A stretch of DNA of 64,000 nucleotides, taken from positions 53,609,002 to 53,673,001 of the forward strand of contig OY829542.1 of NCBI GenBank assembly GCA_963691705.1, written 5' to 3'. Shown here piece after piece: positions 33,301 through 43,657 of the stretch (the stretch's first letter is position 1; every line of letters begins with the position of its first letter). The DNA is from Viola odorata. Taxonomy: Eukaryota; Streptophyta; Magnoliopsida; Malpighiales; Violaceae. The position numbers were made by a program, and so were the translations under genes. Under the pieces are notes generated by a model. That model was not told where the DNA came from, ran no database searches, and saw only the letters and a program-made list of their open reading frames with translations.

Positions 33301-33607
33301 ATCGTTTAAACAAATCTTTGTATATCAAAACTGTCTTCAAACACCTTTATAACCGGTAACCTATTTCAGGGTGTGACTTGGGTGCCTAACACCTTCCTAA
33401 GTCCACAATACGACCTCGAACCTTTGTTCAATGGTTGGGACCAATTGTGCCTTAGTTTTTTATTTTTTTATGCCATGACGCTTAGGTTCCCTAAACCTTA
33501 GAAAAATAGGGTGGCGACTTCATTGTATTATGCGAAGCATCCATTTATGCTTAGCATCAGTCCCGAACCTTTAACTCGTTTTTCAAACGAAAAAAGGGGG
33601 TGCGACA
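30369..33607 (+). repeat. 3' LTR of element B, full length (3239 bp)
   Basis: TGTTGC...TGCGACA. It contains a TATAAATA box (31094-31101), hairpins of the GGGCTTG/CAAGCCC type, a CGTATGCCATGTATAATT tandem region (31995-32180) and an AATTAAATGCATGTTGTAAT tandem region of about 65-bp period (32185-32400). The remainder, 32400-33600, is non-coding with a GGTGGCGACTTCATTG sequence near 33510. Confidence 0.92.
31094..31101 (+). promoter_or_regulatory. TATA box of element B 3' LTR
   Basis: TATAAATA in the same context as 18939-18946. Confidence 0.75.
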
Positions 33608-33612
33608 CAGAT
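33608..33612. repeat. right target site duplication of element B (CAGAT)
   Basis: Exact partner of 18210-18214. Confidence 0.93.
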
Positions 33613-35142
33613 CTTACATCATCTAGGCCTAAACACAGTTTTGTCGTCTAGGCCTAAACGCAGTTTTGTCGTCGAGACCTATCCATCCTTATGCCGTCGG
33701 GGCCTAGATGAGATCTTTTGTCCAGGCCTAGACGCCGAATGACGCTTGACCAAAGATGCTAAAAAGATTCTAGCGGGATTCCATGCAAGGATCATCCAGC
33801 TCAGCAGAGGATATTCTCCTCTAGTCCGAACTAGCTCATTCCTTCCTTTCCAGCCAGCTGGCCCATTTTGTCCCCTAGTGGGGTTGTTTAGTCTATATAT
33901 AGACTCTTAACTCTTAGGGTTAAGGGAGCTTGTTTGGAGTGTATTTTCCATATTTTAGGGTTTGGAGTGATTGTAGCCGCCTCTTCAACATTTGGGATTT
34001 GTTCTTCCTCTATTTTCCAGAAATTGGAGCCCCAAGCTCCAATTGGTTTTAATATAGATTTTTGTTTTCATATGCACCTCTTTTCTGTTTATGTTGCTCT
34101 TTCCATCTATCTTGTGCATGATTTCTAACATGATTGGCTAAATCTCTTAGTCTTGGCAGGGGTGTTTTAAGGATTGCAAGAGGATAGTTGGGAGGTTCTA
34201 ACGTGAAAGTGTTCTTAAAATGTTTTCATCATCGTATCCGCTTTCTTGCCATCTTATTGTCATTTTGTGTGAGATTTGTTGGTAGTTTGATCACCTATTT
34301 ACATGTTTCTCATGAATATTGTCATTTCCATGGTAATAACTAACGTGAGGCCATGGAATAGAGTAGACACCTAGCCCAGAGTCACCATGTCGTTTGGTTT
34401 GGTCCAATCTGTCTAGGGCAAGAAACCAGTTAGGGCAGACTTCTCAGTGTCTAGCCCTAGACGTGTCTTCTCTCCACTTCACGGGCCTGCGTGTCTGACC
34501 CATAAGCGTATCTTGGGCGCAGTGTCACGACCACTTCCATAAGCGTACCTTGGGAGTGACTTTTCTTAAGAAGAGAAGTAGGGGATCCGCATGAAAACAG
34601 GATTCCTATAGCACGTCTATGGCGTGAAAACAGTCTATCCTTGCACCAATGACCGACTAGGCCTCGACGCAATCCACCGTCTACCCCTGATAAGATTTTT
34701 CCTTTACCTGATTTATTGTCTCTATTTGTTTCGTTATTTCCTTCTTATTTGATATTTTATCTCTGCTTGTTTTAATTTCGTCTTTGCTATATCCATTTGT
34801 CTGCACCGTTTGTTTATTCGTCTGCACCGCTTCTATTATTGTTCTTCTATTTATTATTTCATTTCTCTTATTATTTGTTATTTGCAATTTCATATTGTGT
34901 CTCAACATTAGTTGCCATCATTGGCTAGATTCGTCTAGGCCAACCAAACCCCCCCCCCCCCCCCCAAGATTTACTTTTCTATCTAGGGCATCTTTATCCT
35001 CGTCATACATCTAGGCTAAGATTAAATCTTGTTCTTCACTTTCCTTGTGGTTCGACCCTAACTTGCCACTATATACATTAATTTGTGCATCTAGCCTATC
35101 AGGATTATAAATACTATTTTTGATGCGCGTTTCGACGGCGCA
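33613..35142 (+). repeat. outer Athila 3' LTR, right piece
   Basis: Continues the LTR after element B and ends TTTCGACGGCGCA. With 18059-18214 the LTR is about 1.69 kb. TATATATA at 33894-33901 is a likely TATA box. TCTAGGCCTA motifs (33620-33740) resemble the GGCC motif of element A. A run of 17 C residues lies at 34949-34965. Confidence 0.88.
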
Positions 35143-35430
35143 CCAGTTATATATTAGTATTGATGAAGCCATCCTTTATTTTTCATGGGCACATCACTCC
35201 CACAATCTCTGTTGGATTTTACTCTTACTATGGTTATTTATACAACATGGTGATAGAAGCACATGAAAACTTCACTTTTAATTTTTAGCAGCATTATTTA
35301 AAATGCTAGAAGAACTTTAAGAAGGAGCCAATGTCTTATGTGAGATTTGGCCATTTATAAATACCATACTATTGAAACAGGATTATAAGTGTTAATTCGT
35401 TTGCATAATTTTAAAGACTCATCATTTTGT

Positions 35431-35747
35431 CATAGTTGCAAGGATCTTCTGTCAAGAATTTTTTCATCACAGGAAAAGAGTCCTCTGAAGCGGTTCTTGA
35501 AGCAAAGAAATCACAGTAAATCATTCTTGAGTAAGCTATATGTATGATTGGAATACATTTTATTGGAAGCTGGGCTCCTCACGATGCAGATAACCTTATG
35601 GCTCTTACAAGTGAGGAGACCGTTGGCTTCATGATAGGGCCAACATCATCTAAACCTTTCAAACGATACCAGATCTCACTAGTTCTCACATTCTTTGTCT
35701 CTATAGTTGCAATGATGTTTGCTTCCAGACATTTTGGACTCAGATGA
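35431..35747 (+). pseudogene. orphan 3' exon(s) of an unidentified plant gene
   Basis: I do not recognise this gene. A possible exon at about 35431-35515 (GSSVKNFFITGKESSEAVLEA) has an acceptor-like TTGCAAG before it and ACAGTAAAT after it. A second stretch ends at TGA 35745-35747: WAPHDADNLMALTSEETVGF, then a linker, then a hydrophobic segment SLVLTFFVSIVAMMFASRHF that looks like a C-terminal membrane anchor. No upstream exons exist, because the outer Athila LTR ends at 35142 and PRMT7, on the opposite strand, is the next gene to the left. This suggests a gene whose 5' part was lost, perhaps in the same event that removed the Athila 5' end. It could also be captured sequence. Confidence 0.45.
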
Positions 35748-36435
35748 ATACACTATTATTTTTTTAGAAAGAAAAGGATAATAATCAATTAATAAGTATA
35801 AAAAGGATAATAATTAATTAATAAGTATCCTAAAGGGAGCATTTGTATTATGTAATAGTAATTTATTCTTTCACTAGTGTCATAAAGAGTGTGTTTGAGG
35901 AGTCAATTTCTCCTACAACTCCCCCATCAATGGGGTATTTGTATACGAACATAATTTCGGACTAATTAAGGAATAGAGTTTGAATAATTTATTTTATCTC
36001 AGAGGGTTTAGTTTTTGCCATAAACTCTTATGTCAGTACATGTATTACTGATTGAATGCAAAATAATGATTAATCCTAACACAAACCTTGAAGGCAAGAG
36101 ATTAGGCATAAATGAATGTTGTTAGAGAAAATATTGTCGATCAATTATAGGCTTATTATAATAATCATTAGAATGTGAGATATTAATAAGTTAAATTGAG
36201 AAGGTGAGGCATTAACAATTACTTAGAAAAAATATATATTATTTGAATAAAATGGAATTTTTTCTGAAATAATTGTTATATGAACATGATTTTTAATTTT
36301 TTAATCTGAAAATTTTCTATATTTAGTACAAAATGAACACGATCTATAATTTTTCACTGAATAAGGAAAAATAGATATTTTTGAAAATTATAAAAAAAAA
36401 AAAAAAAGGAAAGGAAAATTTCCTTCCGGGCCCTA
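35748..36435. other. AT-rich intergenic DNA
   Basis: No gene is visible. A duplicated AGGATAATAATTAATTAATAAG phrase occurs at 35777-35828. Confidence 0.7.
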
Positions 36436-36439
36436 AAAT

Positions 36440-36862
36440 CTCATTTTGAAAATTAAGGCAAAAGCTATAAAACGGTGAATGAAGTTCTCTAAAAAAACAC
36501 GCTTTTTCAATTCAAGTGGTACTTTTCCGCGAGTCAAAAGTGGCCTTAGAGTTTGTTTTATTACAAGCTTACCCCTATATATATATATTAAAATTTCTTT
36601 TCTCTGCCTCTCCCACTCATTTTCTCTCAACCTCCACGCTCCCCCTTCCTCCTCACCTGATGATGTCTCTGCCACCTCTCTCCCTCCTCCATCACCACCA
36701 CAACAACGACTACAATCAACCGTGAGCCACCACGTCTCGCCTGAAGATTCCAGGCCTTCACTTTTCGTCTGTGTCGTTCTAACCGTTTAAGAACTCAACC
36801 GGCCAACCTAGTTAGACTCCACCAGCAGACCAGGTCAATTCGTTAGGGTTTATCGATTTCAG
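36440..36862 (+). promoter_or_regulatory. putative promoter and 5' UTR exon of the At5g52430-type gene (separated from it)
   Basis: CCCCTATATATATATATTAA near 36572 could be a TATA region, followed by a CT-rich leader. GGGTTTATCGATTTCAG then precedes GTCCGTACC, a likely splice donor at 36863. The next plausible exon is the duplicated first exon at 37478-37662. Assignment to that gene is inference from order and style. Confidence 0.45.
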
Positions 36863-37477
36863 GTCCGTACCTCTTCTTGTTTGCTTCTCTTCCTGTTTGA
36901 TTTTTCATTTTCTTAGTCGATTCAATGTTTTGGTTGGTTTACGTTAAGATGTGTGAAAAAAGAGCGAACGATCTCATCTCTCTGGTTCAATTTGGTATTC
37001 TTGTGTTTGAATGGATTGTTGTGTTATTTTGAATTCGAATTTTGAGCTTCTTCGGTCATAATAACTTATCATGATAAGTTACAACTTAAAACATTATTTT
37101 GTATTCTCTGTGTTGATTGATGTGTGTTTGGTCTATTTGGGTTCTGTAAATTTACAGTTCTGACTAGTTCTTGATCACTTAACTAACAAAGCAAACATAT
37201 TTGCACTACTTGGATGGAACTAATATGTCTTACTGGGGTTCGTATATCCCGTCATTGTACATGAACTATCAGTTGTGATTGTTATTTCGTAGATCCATTT
37301 TCGCTGTGCATAGTGATCCAAAAAAATCTCATTCTTAAGCCATTGCAAAATTTCAGGGAATTTTACTGCTCATGGTTTGCTTTTGGGACTGTTATTATGG
37401 GTGATTTGCTTTTGTTGGAGTTTATTTTAAATTGGTATCATACGTTTGCTCAGCTACTTAATTGTTTGTTTAACTAT

Positions 37478-37700
37478 TAGCACCAAATCAATAGTCTAGT
37501 CTGGTCTGGTCTGGTACAAATCTGAAATCTGATGATTATGTTGTTTCATCAAATTCAAAAACACCATCCAATTCCAATCTCGGTATGAACAGCGCGGAGT
37601 CCACCGTGAACGCTGCTGCAACTGCCATAGTCTTCGCCGAGTCTCGAGTCTAGCAGTCTGCTGTTCAGGTAACAATCACACCCACCCACCAAAAGAGTTT
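37478..37700 (+). pseudogene. duplicated first-exon block of the At5g52430-type gene, copy 1
   Basis: About 95 percent identical to 47574-47786. It includes the start MNSAESTVNAAATAIV, the donor CAG/GTAACA and some intron. Differences: extra GTCTG units near 37497-37512, a serine codon changed to Phe (GTCTTCGCC), and a CAG-to-TAG stop in GAGTCTAGCAG. With that stop this copy cannot give the full protein. Confidence 0.88.
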
Positions 37701-37829
37701 AGACACACCAGACTGCTTCTGCTCTACCCATACCCAAACCCTCACTTTCACCTTCACCTCCACGGTGTGAAACTGAAAATACACAAGTTACTCGGACCTC
37801 TTCCTTCCAAGTTGCAATCCAAGAAGGAG

Positions 37830-39730
37830 ATGCTTTCTTTAAGTTTAAGATACCTCCCAGGTCCCACTGTTTCCACGCAGACTGGAATCTCTGAGCAATC
37901 TTGTGGTATCAGTTTCTTCAATTCAATTCTTCCTTTTTATCCATTCTTTTAATCTGAAATCTTAAGAGGATTGGGACAGTTTCAAAGTCCGCAAAGCTTG
38001 TTCATTGTGTAACTCTCTCTCCCCCCCACTCCTTCTTTAATTTCAGAAGAAGCATCCACTATCATATGTTTAACCTAAACTGAAATCTTGCATTTCTTTA
38101 TCGCTGAGATGTTCATCTTCTTCCCTCTTAGGTAAAGGGATTGTCTAATGTCAAAGAGGAAGTGTATGGGGCGCTTGACTCCTTTATTGCTTGGGATTTG
38201 GAGTTCCCACTCATCACAGTCAAGAAAGCATTGAAGACTCTTGAGAATGAGCAGGAGTGGAAGAGGATCATTCAGGTCTTTTTTCTTTCTTCTTAAAATG
38301 ATTCTTCACTTTCTCTTTCTCTGTATAAAAAGCAAAAGCAAAACAAAATTAAAATGCAGGTCATCAAGTGGATGCTAAGCAAAGGTCAAGGAAGGACAAT
38401 GGGGACATATTTCACCTTACTCAATGCTTTAGCTGAGGATGGAAGGCTTGATGAGGTTGATGAGCTCTCGACTAAACTATTCTCTGACAATTTGGAAAGC
38501 ATGCCCCGCATCTTCTTCAACAAAATGATCTCTATATATTACAAGAGGGACATGTATGACAAGATATTTGAGGTAACAATGCACAAATCTCTCTCCTCCA
38601 CCATGTGTTAATATATTAGTGCGGGAACTTTGCCATGTTGCTGCTGCTACGTGGTATCCATGGATCCCATGCCTTTGTTTGTAAGGGGTAGAGATTCTCT
38701 TGCTATGCAACTCTGTTGCAGCTTCAGATTAGACAATGGAAATGGGATGCTAATTATAGGATTCTAAGGATAGCTAGCTTAATAACATGTTTGTAGTATC
38801 GGCCCACCCTTTGTAGTTTATTATGCAAGGGCCTGAAAGATTCTGTGAAATGCTAATACTATGGTTTGATTTGTCTTTGTCTTATCCTAATGCATAATCT
38901 AATGGTTACAGATACAATGTTTACAGCCATATTGACAACTCATCATGGAACCTACTGGGATACTGTTACTGTTAGTGTCTTTCTCCTAGTGTAGGTGCTA
39001 AATGTGTTCAAGAGTTAGGTTAGATATGTTATTTTGTAGTCACTCACTCCTTAATAGCTATGATTGCTGATCATACTAGAATAAGCACCTATAATATAGC
39101 TATTCTGCTTTAATAGAACCCTAATAAACTAGTTACATGGATATTGCGTGAATATTAATAAACTAAACCTAAAGATGCTAAATGACAGGCAAACTGACCT
39201 TAAACACTCCTAACTCGACTTTTAAAACCGGTAGGTTGCCTCCTTGTTTTAGTTTGTTTGTGGGTGAGATTCTGGTAAGGTGGTGCAATTACATTCTCTT
39301 GCACTAATCTGATGCTATGATGCTCTGGCCCTGTGTTTTTCTCTGTGACCATGGATACTTGCTCTTGCAGATATTTGCTGATATGGAGGAGCCTGCTATT
39401 CGGCCAAATGTAACAATTGTCAACTTGGTGGGAAATGTTTTTCAAAAGTTGGGTATGCTGGACAAATACAACAAACTAAAGAAGAAATATCCACCACCAA
39501 GGTGGGAATATCGTTACATCAAGGGAAAGCTCATTAGGATTAGGGCAAAGAATATAAATGAATTTGACAGTGATAACGATAGATTTAGTGATGAGGGTGA
39601 GGGTGTTGAGGAGATTCCCCAAGGTTCAAATGAATTCGACAAGGAAGCTGATGCACATTCTAATGAAATTGATTATGGAACTAGCTCATCTCCTTCAAGT
39701 GTGGAGCATGATTTAGAGTTTGGAGATTGA
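37830..39730 (+). CDS. PPR protein of the At4g18975 type, N-terminal join uncertain
   Basis: Exons 38132-38275, 38360-38572 and 39371-39730 (TGA 39728-39730) join in phase with GT-AG borders. They encode [20 protein letters not shown], then [40 protein letters not shown] and [20 protein letters not shown], with an acidic tail. These are the conserved blocks of plant At4g18975-like pentatricopeptide proteins, short PPR proteins predicted to act in organelles on RNA. A candidate first exon, 37830-37905 ([20 protein letters not shown]), has a donor at 37906, but its phase does not fit exon 38132. Either a small exon in 37906-38131 was missed or the N-terminus is damaged. The segment linking the transit region to the PPR part in homologues was not found. 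Length if joined is about 265 residues, near the family size. Confidence 0.8.
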
Positions 39731-39828
39731 GAGGACAATCCAGCATTTGGAGCTTTAGTTCCTTTTTGGTTCTTTCAATCTTTTGTGTGTTGTTATAATA
39801 TGTTTAGCTCATCTCCCTTTTGGTTCCA

Positions 39829-40592
39829 ACCCTGGTTATTAGAACCGGACTGGCCGGTCCGACTGGTTCAATTGGGATTTTTCATATTTTCGGTCCGATT
39901 TAGCTATTGGACCGAATAAGCATGTGAACCACCGGGTTCGACCGATTGAAAAACTGGCGAACTTATCAGTTTTTTGTCAAATCGATTGGTTCGATGGCGT
40001 GTCAAAATGACGTAGTTTTGACACGGCCTACGGCCCAAAACGACGTAGTTTTGACACGGCCCACGGGCCCTTATCATTGCCCGTCGTCGTTTTCCTTCAC
40101 TTTATTTCCTCTGTTCTCACTTCGCTAAATCCAAATTCACCTCACTGCCAAATTAAATCCCAATTCACCAAATTAATTTGAACCAATCTTTTGTCCAATT
40201 AAATTGAAACTACCAATCTTCTGCAAAAAAACATCACACCCAAAACCACCACCACCACCAACAAAAATCAAACCAATCACCACCATTTCAACGCCCAAAC
40301 TGGCCACCACCCACTCACTGTCCAAACGGGCAAAATAACCAACCCAATCTACTCTAATTTGACGAAAACAAAATCCAAACCCAGTCAACAAACCACCAAA
40401 TCAGCACACCATGATTCTCACTCTCCTCAATCGCCACCGACCGACACCACCATCTCCTCAATCTTCGTCAACTCCGACCACCTAATTTATGTTTCCTCCG
40501 ATTTCCAGGCGCTGCCAAAGAAAGAACAGAAGAGAGGAAGAAGAAAGAAAAATAGAGAAAAAAGAAAGCAAGAAAGAAAGAGAAAGAAAAGA

Positions 40593-40638
<46 letters not shown>

Positions 40639-41009
40639 TGGTTGAAAACTTGAAGAGGAATAAAAAGGAAGGAAAAAAGAAAGAAAAGAAAGAAAAGAGG
40701 AGAGGGGTAGATGGAAAAAAAGAAAAGAATAAAAATGGAAGAATATTTAAGTGTGTTTGAATTTTGAATATCATCATTTGAATGTTGGATAGTTTTTTTA
40801 TTTCAAATTTTTTGATCTACTTGATATTTTATTTTGATATATTATAAAATGCTACAGTAAAAAACCAGCCGGTTCAATCCGGTTCAATCATCTAAAATTG
40901 AACGGTTCAAAATGGTTCAACATCTGCAATCTGGTCGAACCCGATTCAACCCAATTGAATCACAAAATTTTTATTTCCAGTTTACCGTCCGGTCCGGTTC
41001 TGATAACTA
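39829..41009. mobile_element. hAT-like non-autonomous element 3' of the PPR gene
   Basis: Inner ends GGTTATTAGAACCGGACTGG (left) and the complement of CCGGTCCGGTTCTGATAACTA (right) form an imperfect inverted repeat. They are flanked by an exact 8-bp duplication TGGTTCCA (39821-39828, 41010-41017), which fits hAT. Inside are two copies of a 34-bp GACGTAGTTTTGACACGGCC unit (40010-40070) and a long GA microsatellite (40590-40640). No transposase. Confidence 0.8.
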
Positions 41010-41017
41010 TGGTTCCA

Positions 41018-41969
41018 CCTACTCATCAAGTTTGAGAGAAGACTGCTACAGTTCCACCTTAGCCAAAAGGCAGCAGGCATCACGTAATTGTCAGTTTTTT
41101 TTATTCATTTATTTTGTTTGAATTAAAGATCCTAAACCATAAGGACAACTAATGACATGAGAATTTCCCATCTTGTTTTTCTTTGGTAAGTTTATATCTA
41201 GGTTTATGTTGAATCGAAAATCATATTTTTAGGCCTGTTTATGGATACAAGTTGTGTTTGGCCTTTTCTATTTTCTTTTCTTTTGGCAGCTTAAGATTTA
41301 GGCTGGAATCATGTAAGAGTCTAAAATTTTGGTCTGAGGTGTAACTCTAGGTGATGGCATGGGATATAAAAGGCACAATGTCACTACCAACCTATGACGA
41401 TGTCCCTTTTTTGCTTGTCCTATAAAATTGTTATTTGATGTTTGATGCTGGGATTTAACACTTCATTTTGAGTTTTTTAAAATTGTTGTTAAAATTGAAG
41501 TCCTTAAGTACTGCATTTCTATTGTTGCTTATTAACGCAAAATCTGTCAAAATTAAATCAAAATTTTGAACCGAAAAGTATTTAGACAAATTGGATTGGG
41601 ATTTTCAGTGTTTAATATGACACAATAGTCATTTAAAGACGATCGATAATACTGAACAAAAACTATCGAACTATTACGGTATTGTCCGCTGCATACCCCT
41701 ACCGGAAGATAAGAGAGAACTAATAACATGATTAGTGAACACACAAAACACAACAAAGAATTTTCTTTAAAAAAAAACAAAAGAACAAAGAAGGATAATA
41801 CTAAAATAATGAACAACATGGGAGGTGGGGACTCCTGCGAGGGAGGGACAGGAAGGGGGTGATGAGTTATGAGTGATGAGTTATAAAAAAAATAGTTATA
41901 TTATTAATTATTAATATTGTGTAAAGATCGGAAAAAAAATGACAAACTGTCAAACCAGCAAACAATCTA
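41018..41969. other. PPR gene 3' flank and intergenic DNA
   Basis: No coding sequence is visible. The first part (to about 41130) probably continues the PPR 3' UTR interrupted by the hAT-like element. Confidence 0.6.
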
Positions 41970-41972
41970 TTA

Positions 41973-42954
41973 GACCATCCACAGCAGTGGGTGTCAAATT
42001 TAGGGTGTTGTTCACTATTTCAGCTGCCACATCAGCTTAACACCCAACCAAATTTTCAAATAGCACCCACTTCTCACAGCAATGTGTTTTTCAGGATGTT
42101 ATTCACTTTCTCTCCCTTCCACATCAGCTTTCCACTAACTTTCATTTATTTTTCTTATTAACATTTATATTTACTATAATAATTATTTTTTATACTATAA
42201 TAAATAATAAATACTATATTTTTAATAAAAATTAATTAAATTTCATATTAAATTTCATAATAAATATTTATTTTGAATAATTTGTGGGTTGTGAAAGTGT
42301 ATGTTCATTTCAATAATTTCGTTCAAATGTCATGTGGTATTTTGAGTAATTATAGATCTCAAAAAATAAAAATAATGATATATTTTTTATAATTATTTTC
42401 AGTAATTATTATGAAAAAATGCATTTAAAAAAGAAAAAAATGTAAAAAAAATGTAAAAAACTCGAATTTTTTTTAGTGTTCAAATAATACAAACCTAGTC
42501 TCAATTTATAGATCTCAAAAAATTAAAAATAATGGTATATTTTTTATAAAATTATTTTGAGTAATTATTATGAAAAAAAGCATTTAAAAATGAAAAAAAT
42601 GTAAAAAATGTAAAAAACTCGATTTTTTTTCAGTGTCCAAATAATACAAACCTTCTCTATTTATAGATCTCAAAAAATTAAAAATAATGGTATATTTTTT
42701 ATAAAATTATTTTCAGTATTTATTATGAAAAACCCCATTTAAAAAATGAGGGGGAAAAAAAAAAAGGATCCTGGGACGAATGGCAGCGCGCGAGTGGCGC
42801 GCTGCCATTCGTCCAACTCAATTTTTTTTATTTTTTTTTAAAAATAGCATGACAGTCGCGTCCCTCGGTCCAAAAGCACCCAAAAAAAACCCATTGCTGT
42901 GGGTAAAAACACCCAAAAACCCACCACACCAATAACACATTGGTGTGGATGGTC
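41973..42954. mobile_element. PIF/Harbinger-like non-autonomous element, 982 bp
   Basis: GACCATCCACAGCAGTGGG at the left and the complement ending TGTGGATGGTC at the right, flanked by TTA (41970-41972, 42955-42957). Inside are three diverged ~155-bp tandem copies around ATAGATCTCAAAAAATTAAA (about 42350, 42510, 42662). No ORF. Confidence 0.85.
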
Positions 42955-42957
42955 TTA

Positions 42958-43657
42958 TATGCCATGTGCAGATGATTTATCTACTATTAAGTTTCATGTC
43001 ACTTTTTGTGCAGATGATTTATCTACTACTATTAAGTTTCATGTCACTTTTTTTAACAATTTTGATATCGACGGATGTATTTATTGCAGATTTTTTAGGT
43101 TTCTAAGAGTTCTTTTTATTTCAACAATAAATTATGTTCGATGTTTGTGGATATTATCTTCTAGTGATAATTTTATTTTTCTTCGTCGTAATAAATAGGA
43201 GAAAAAATCGAATTTGTTTCCTATCTTTTCAATTTAAAAAAAAAAGAAAAAATTATTGTATATTTGTCACTGTATATATTTATTTTAAAATTTAAATTAA
43301 ATTTCTATAATATTTATATAGATTTTAATAGATTTTAAATTGATAATAAATAATAAATAAGTAATAAGGAAAATAAAATGGGAAATAAGGAACTGTGCGG
43401 AGGATAAGATCCTAGTGCTAGTCCTACCGAAGGATCGAAGAGAGAGATTAACGGAAAACACAGCTCAACATAGTCGAAATTCCTAATCTTCATCTCTCCA
43501 ACCATCCTGTTCTCTTCTCTCCTTCTCCTTCTCCTTCTCTTTCCGCAGATTATGCAATAACTTTCTTAATAAAAAATAAAATTAAAGGAGCAAAAAGGGT
43601 TGACATCAGTTCTTATTAATTTTCTCTTTCACCTCTGTTTATTGTAGGATTTATTTA
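42958..43657. other. intergenic DNA with short duplications
   Basis: A tandem duplication of about 47 bp (GTGCAGATGATTTATCTACT) occurs at 42967-43055. A pyrimidine-rich stretch with (CTTCTC)n lies at 43505-43545. No gene is visible. Confidence 0.65.

Larger units (their letters stand above)
18215..33607 (+). mobile_element. element B: Tat/Ogre-type non-autonomous LTR element rich in tandem repeats
   Basis: Bounded by LTRs starting TGTTGCTA(C/T)CCG. The right LTR ends GGGGGTGCGACA. The target duplication CAGAT is exact (18210-18214, 33608-33612). A PBS, a decayed gag start and a PPT are present; protease, RT, RNase H and integrase are absent. At least seven tandem arrays fill 20.9-30.2 kb. 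The comparable part of the two LTRs (about 1.56 kb) differs at about 20 sites by eye, near 1.3 percent, so insertion is young. Lineage is inferred from the LTR ends, the TGGCGACTTCACTGGGGAC PBS, the PPT and the LLSLDTFGGRSFGD gag start. Confidence 0.92.
5181..35142 (+). mobile_element. outer Athila-lineage LTR retrotransposon, 5' truncated, with two nested elements
   Basis: Own sequence is 5181-5953, 13145-18214 and 33613-35142, about 7.4 kb after removing elements A and B. Order: gag (zinc knuckle CQICNLTDHPTDTC), protease-like DLGAGINVM, start of the RT region, integrase C-terminal tail, long non-coding spacer, polypurine tract, 3' LTR. The 5' LTR, the PBS and the start of gag are missing, so the insertion target duplication cannot be tested. 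RT, RNase H and most of integrase are deleted. Reading across each nested insertion restores continuous sequence, which fixes the order of events. Lineage rests on the gag/protease layout and on TLRSG, SHLKYAYL and post-integrase motifs typical of Athila. Confidence 0.88.

Noticed and set aside
40359..40777. Lys/Glu/Arg-rich and complementary Phe/Ser/Leu-rich frames
   Set aside because: Low-complexity GA tract inside the hAT-like element.
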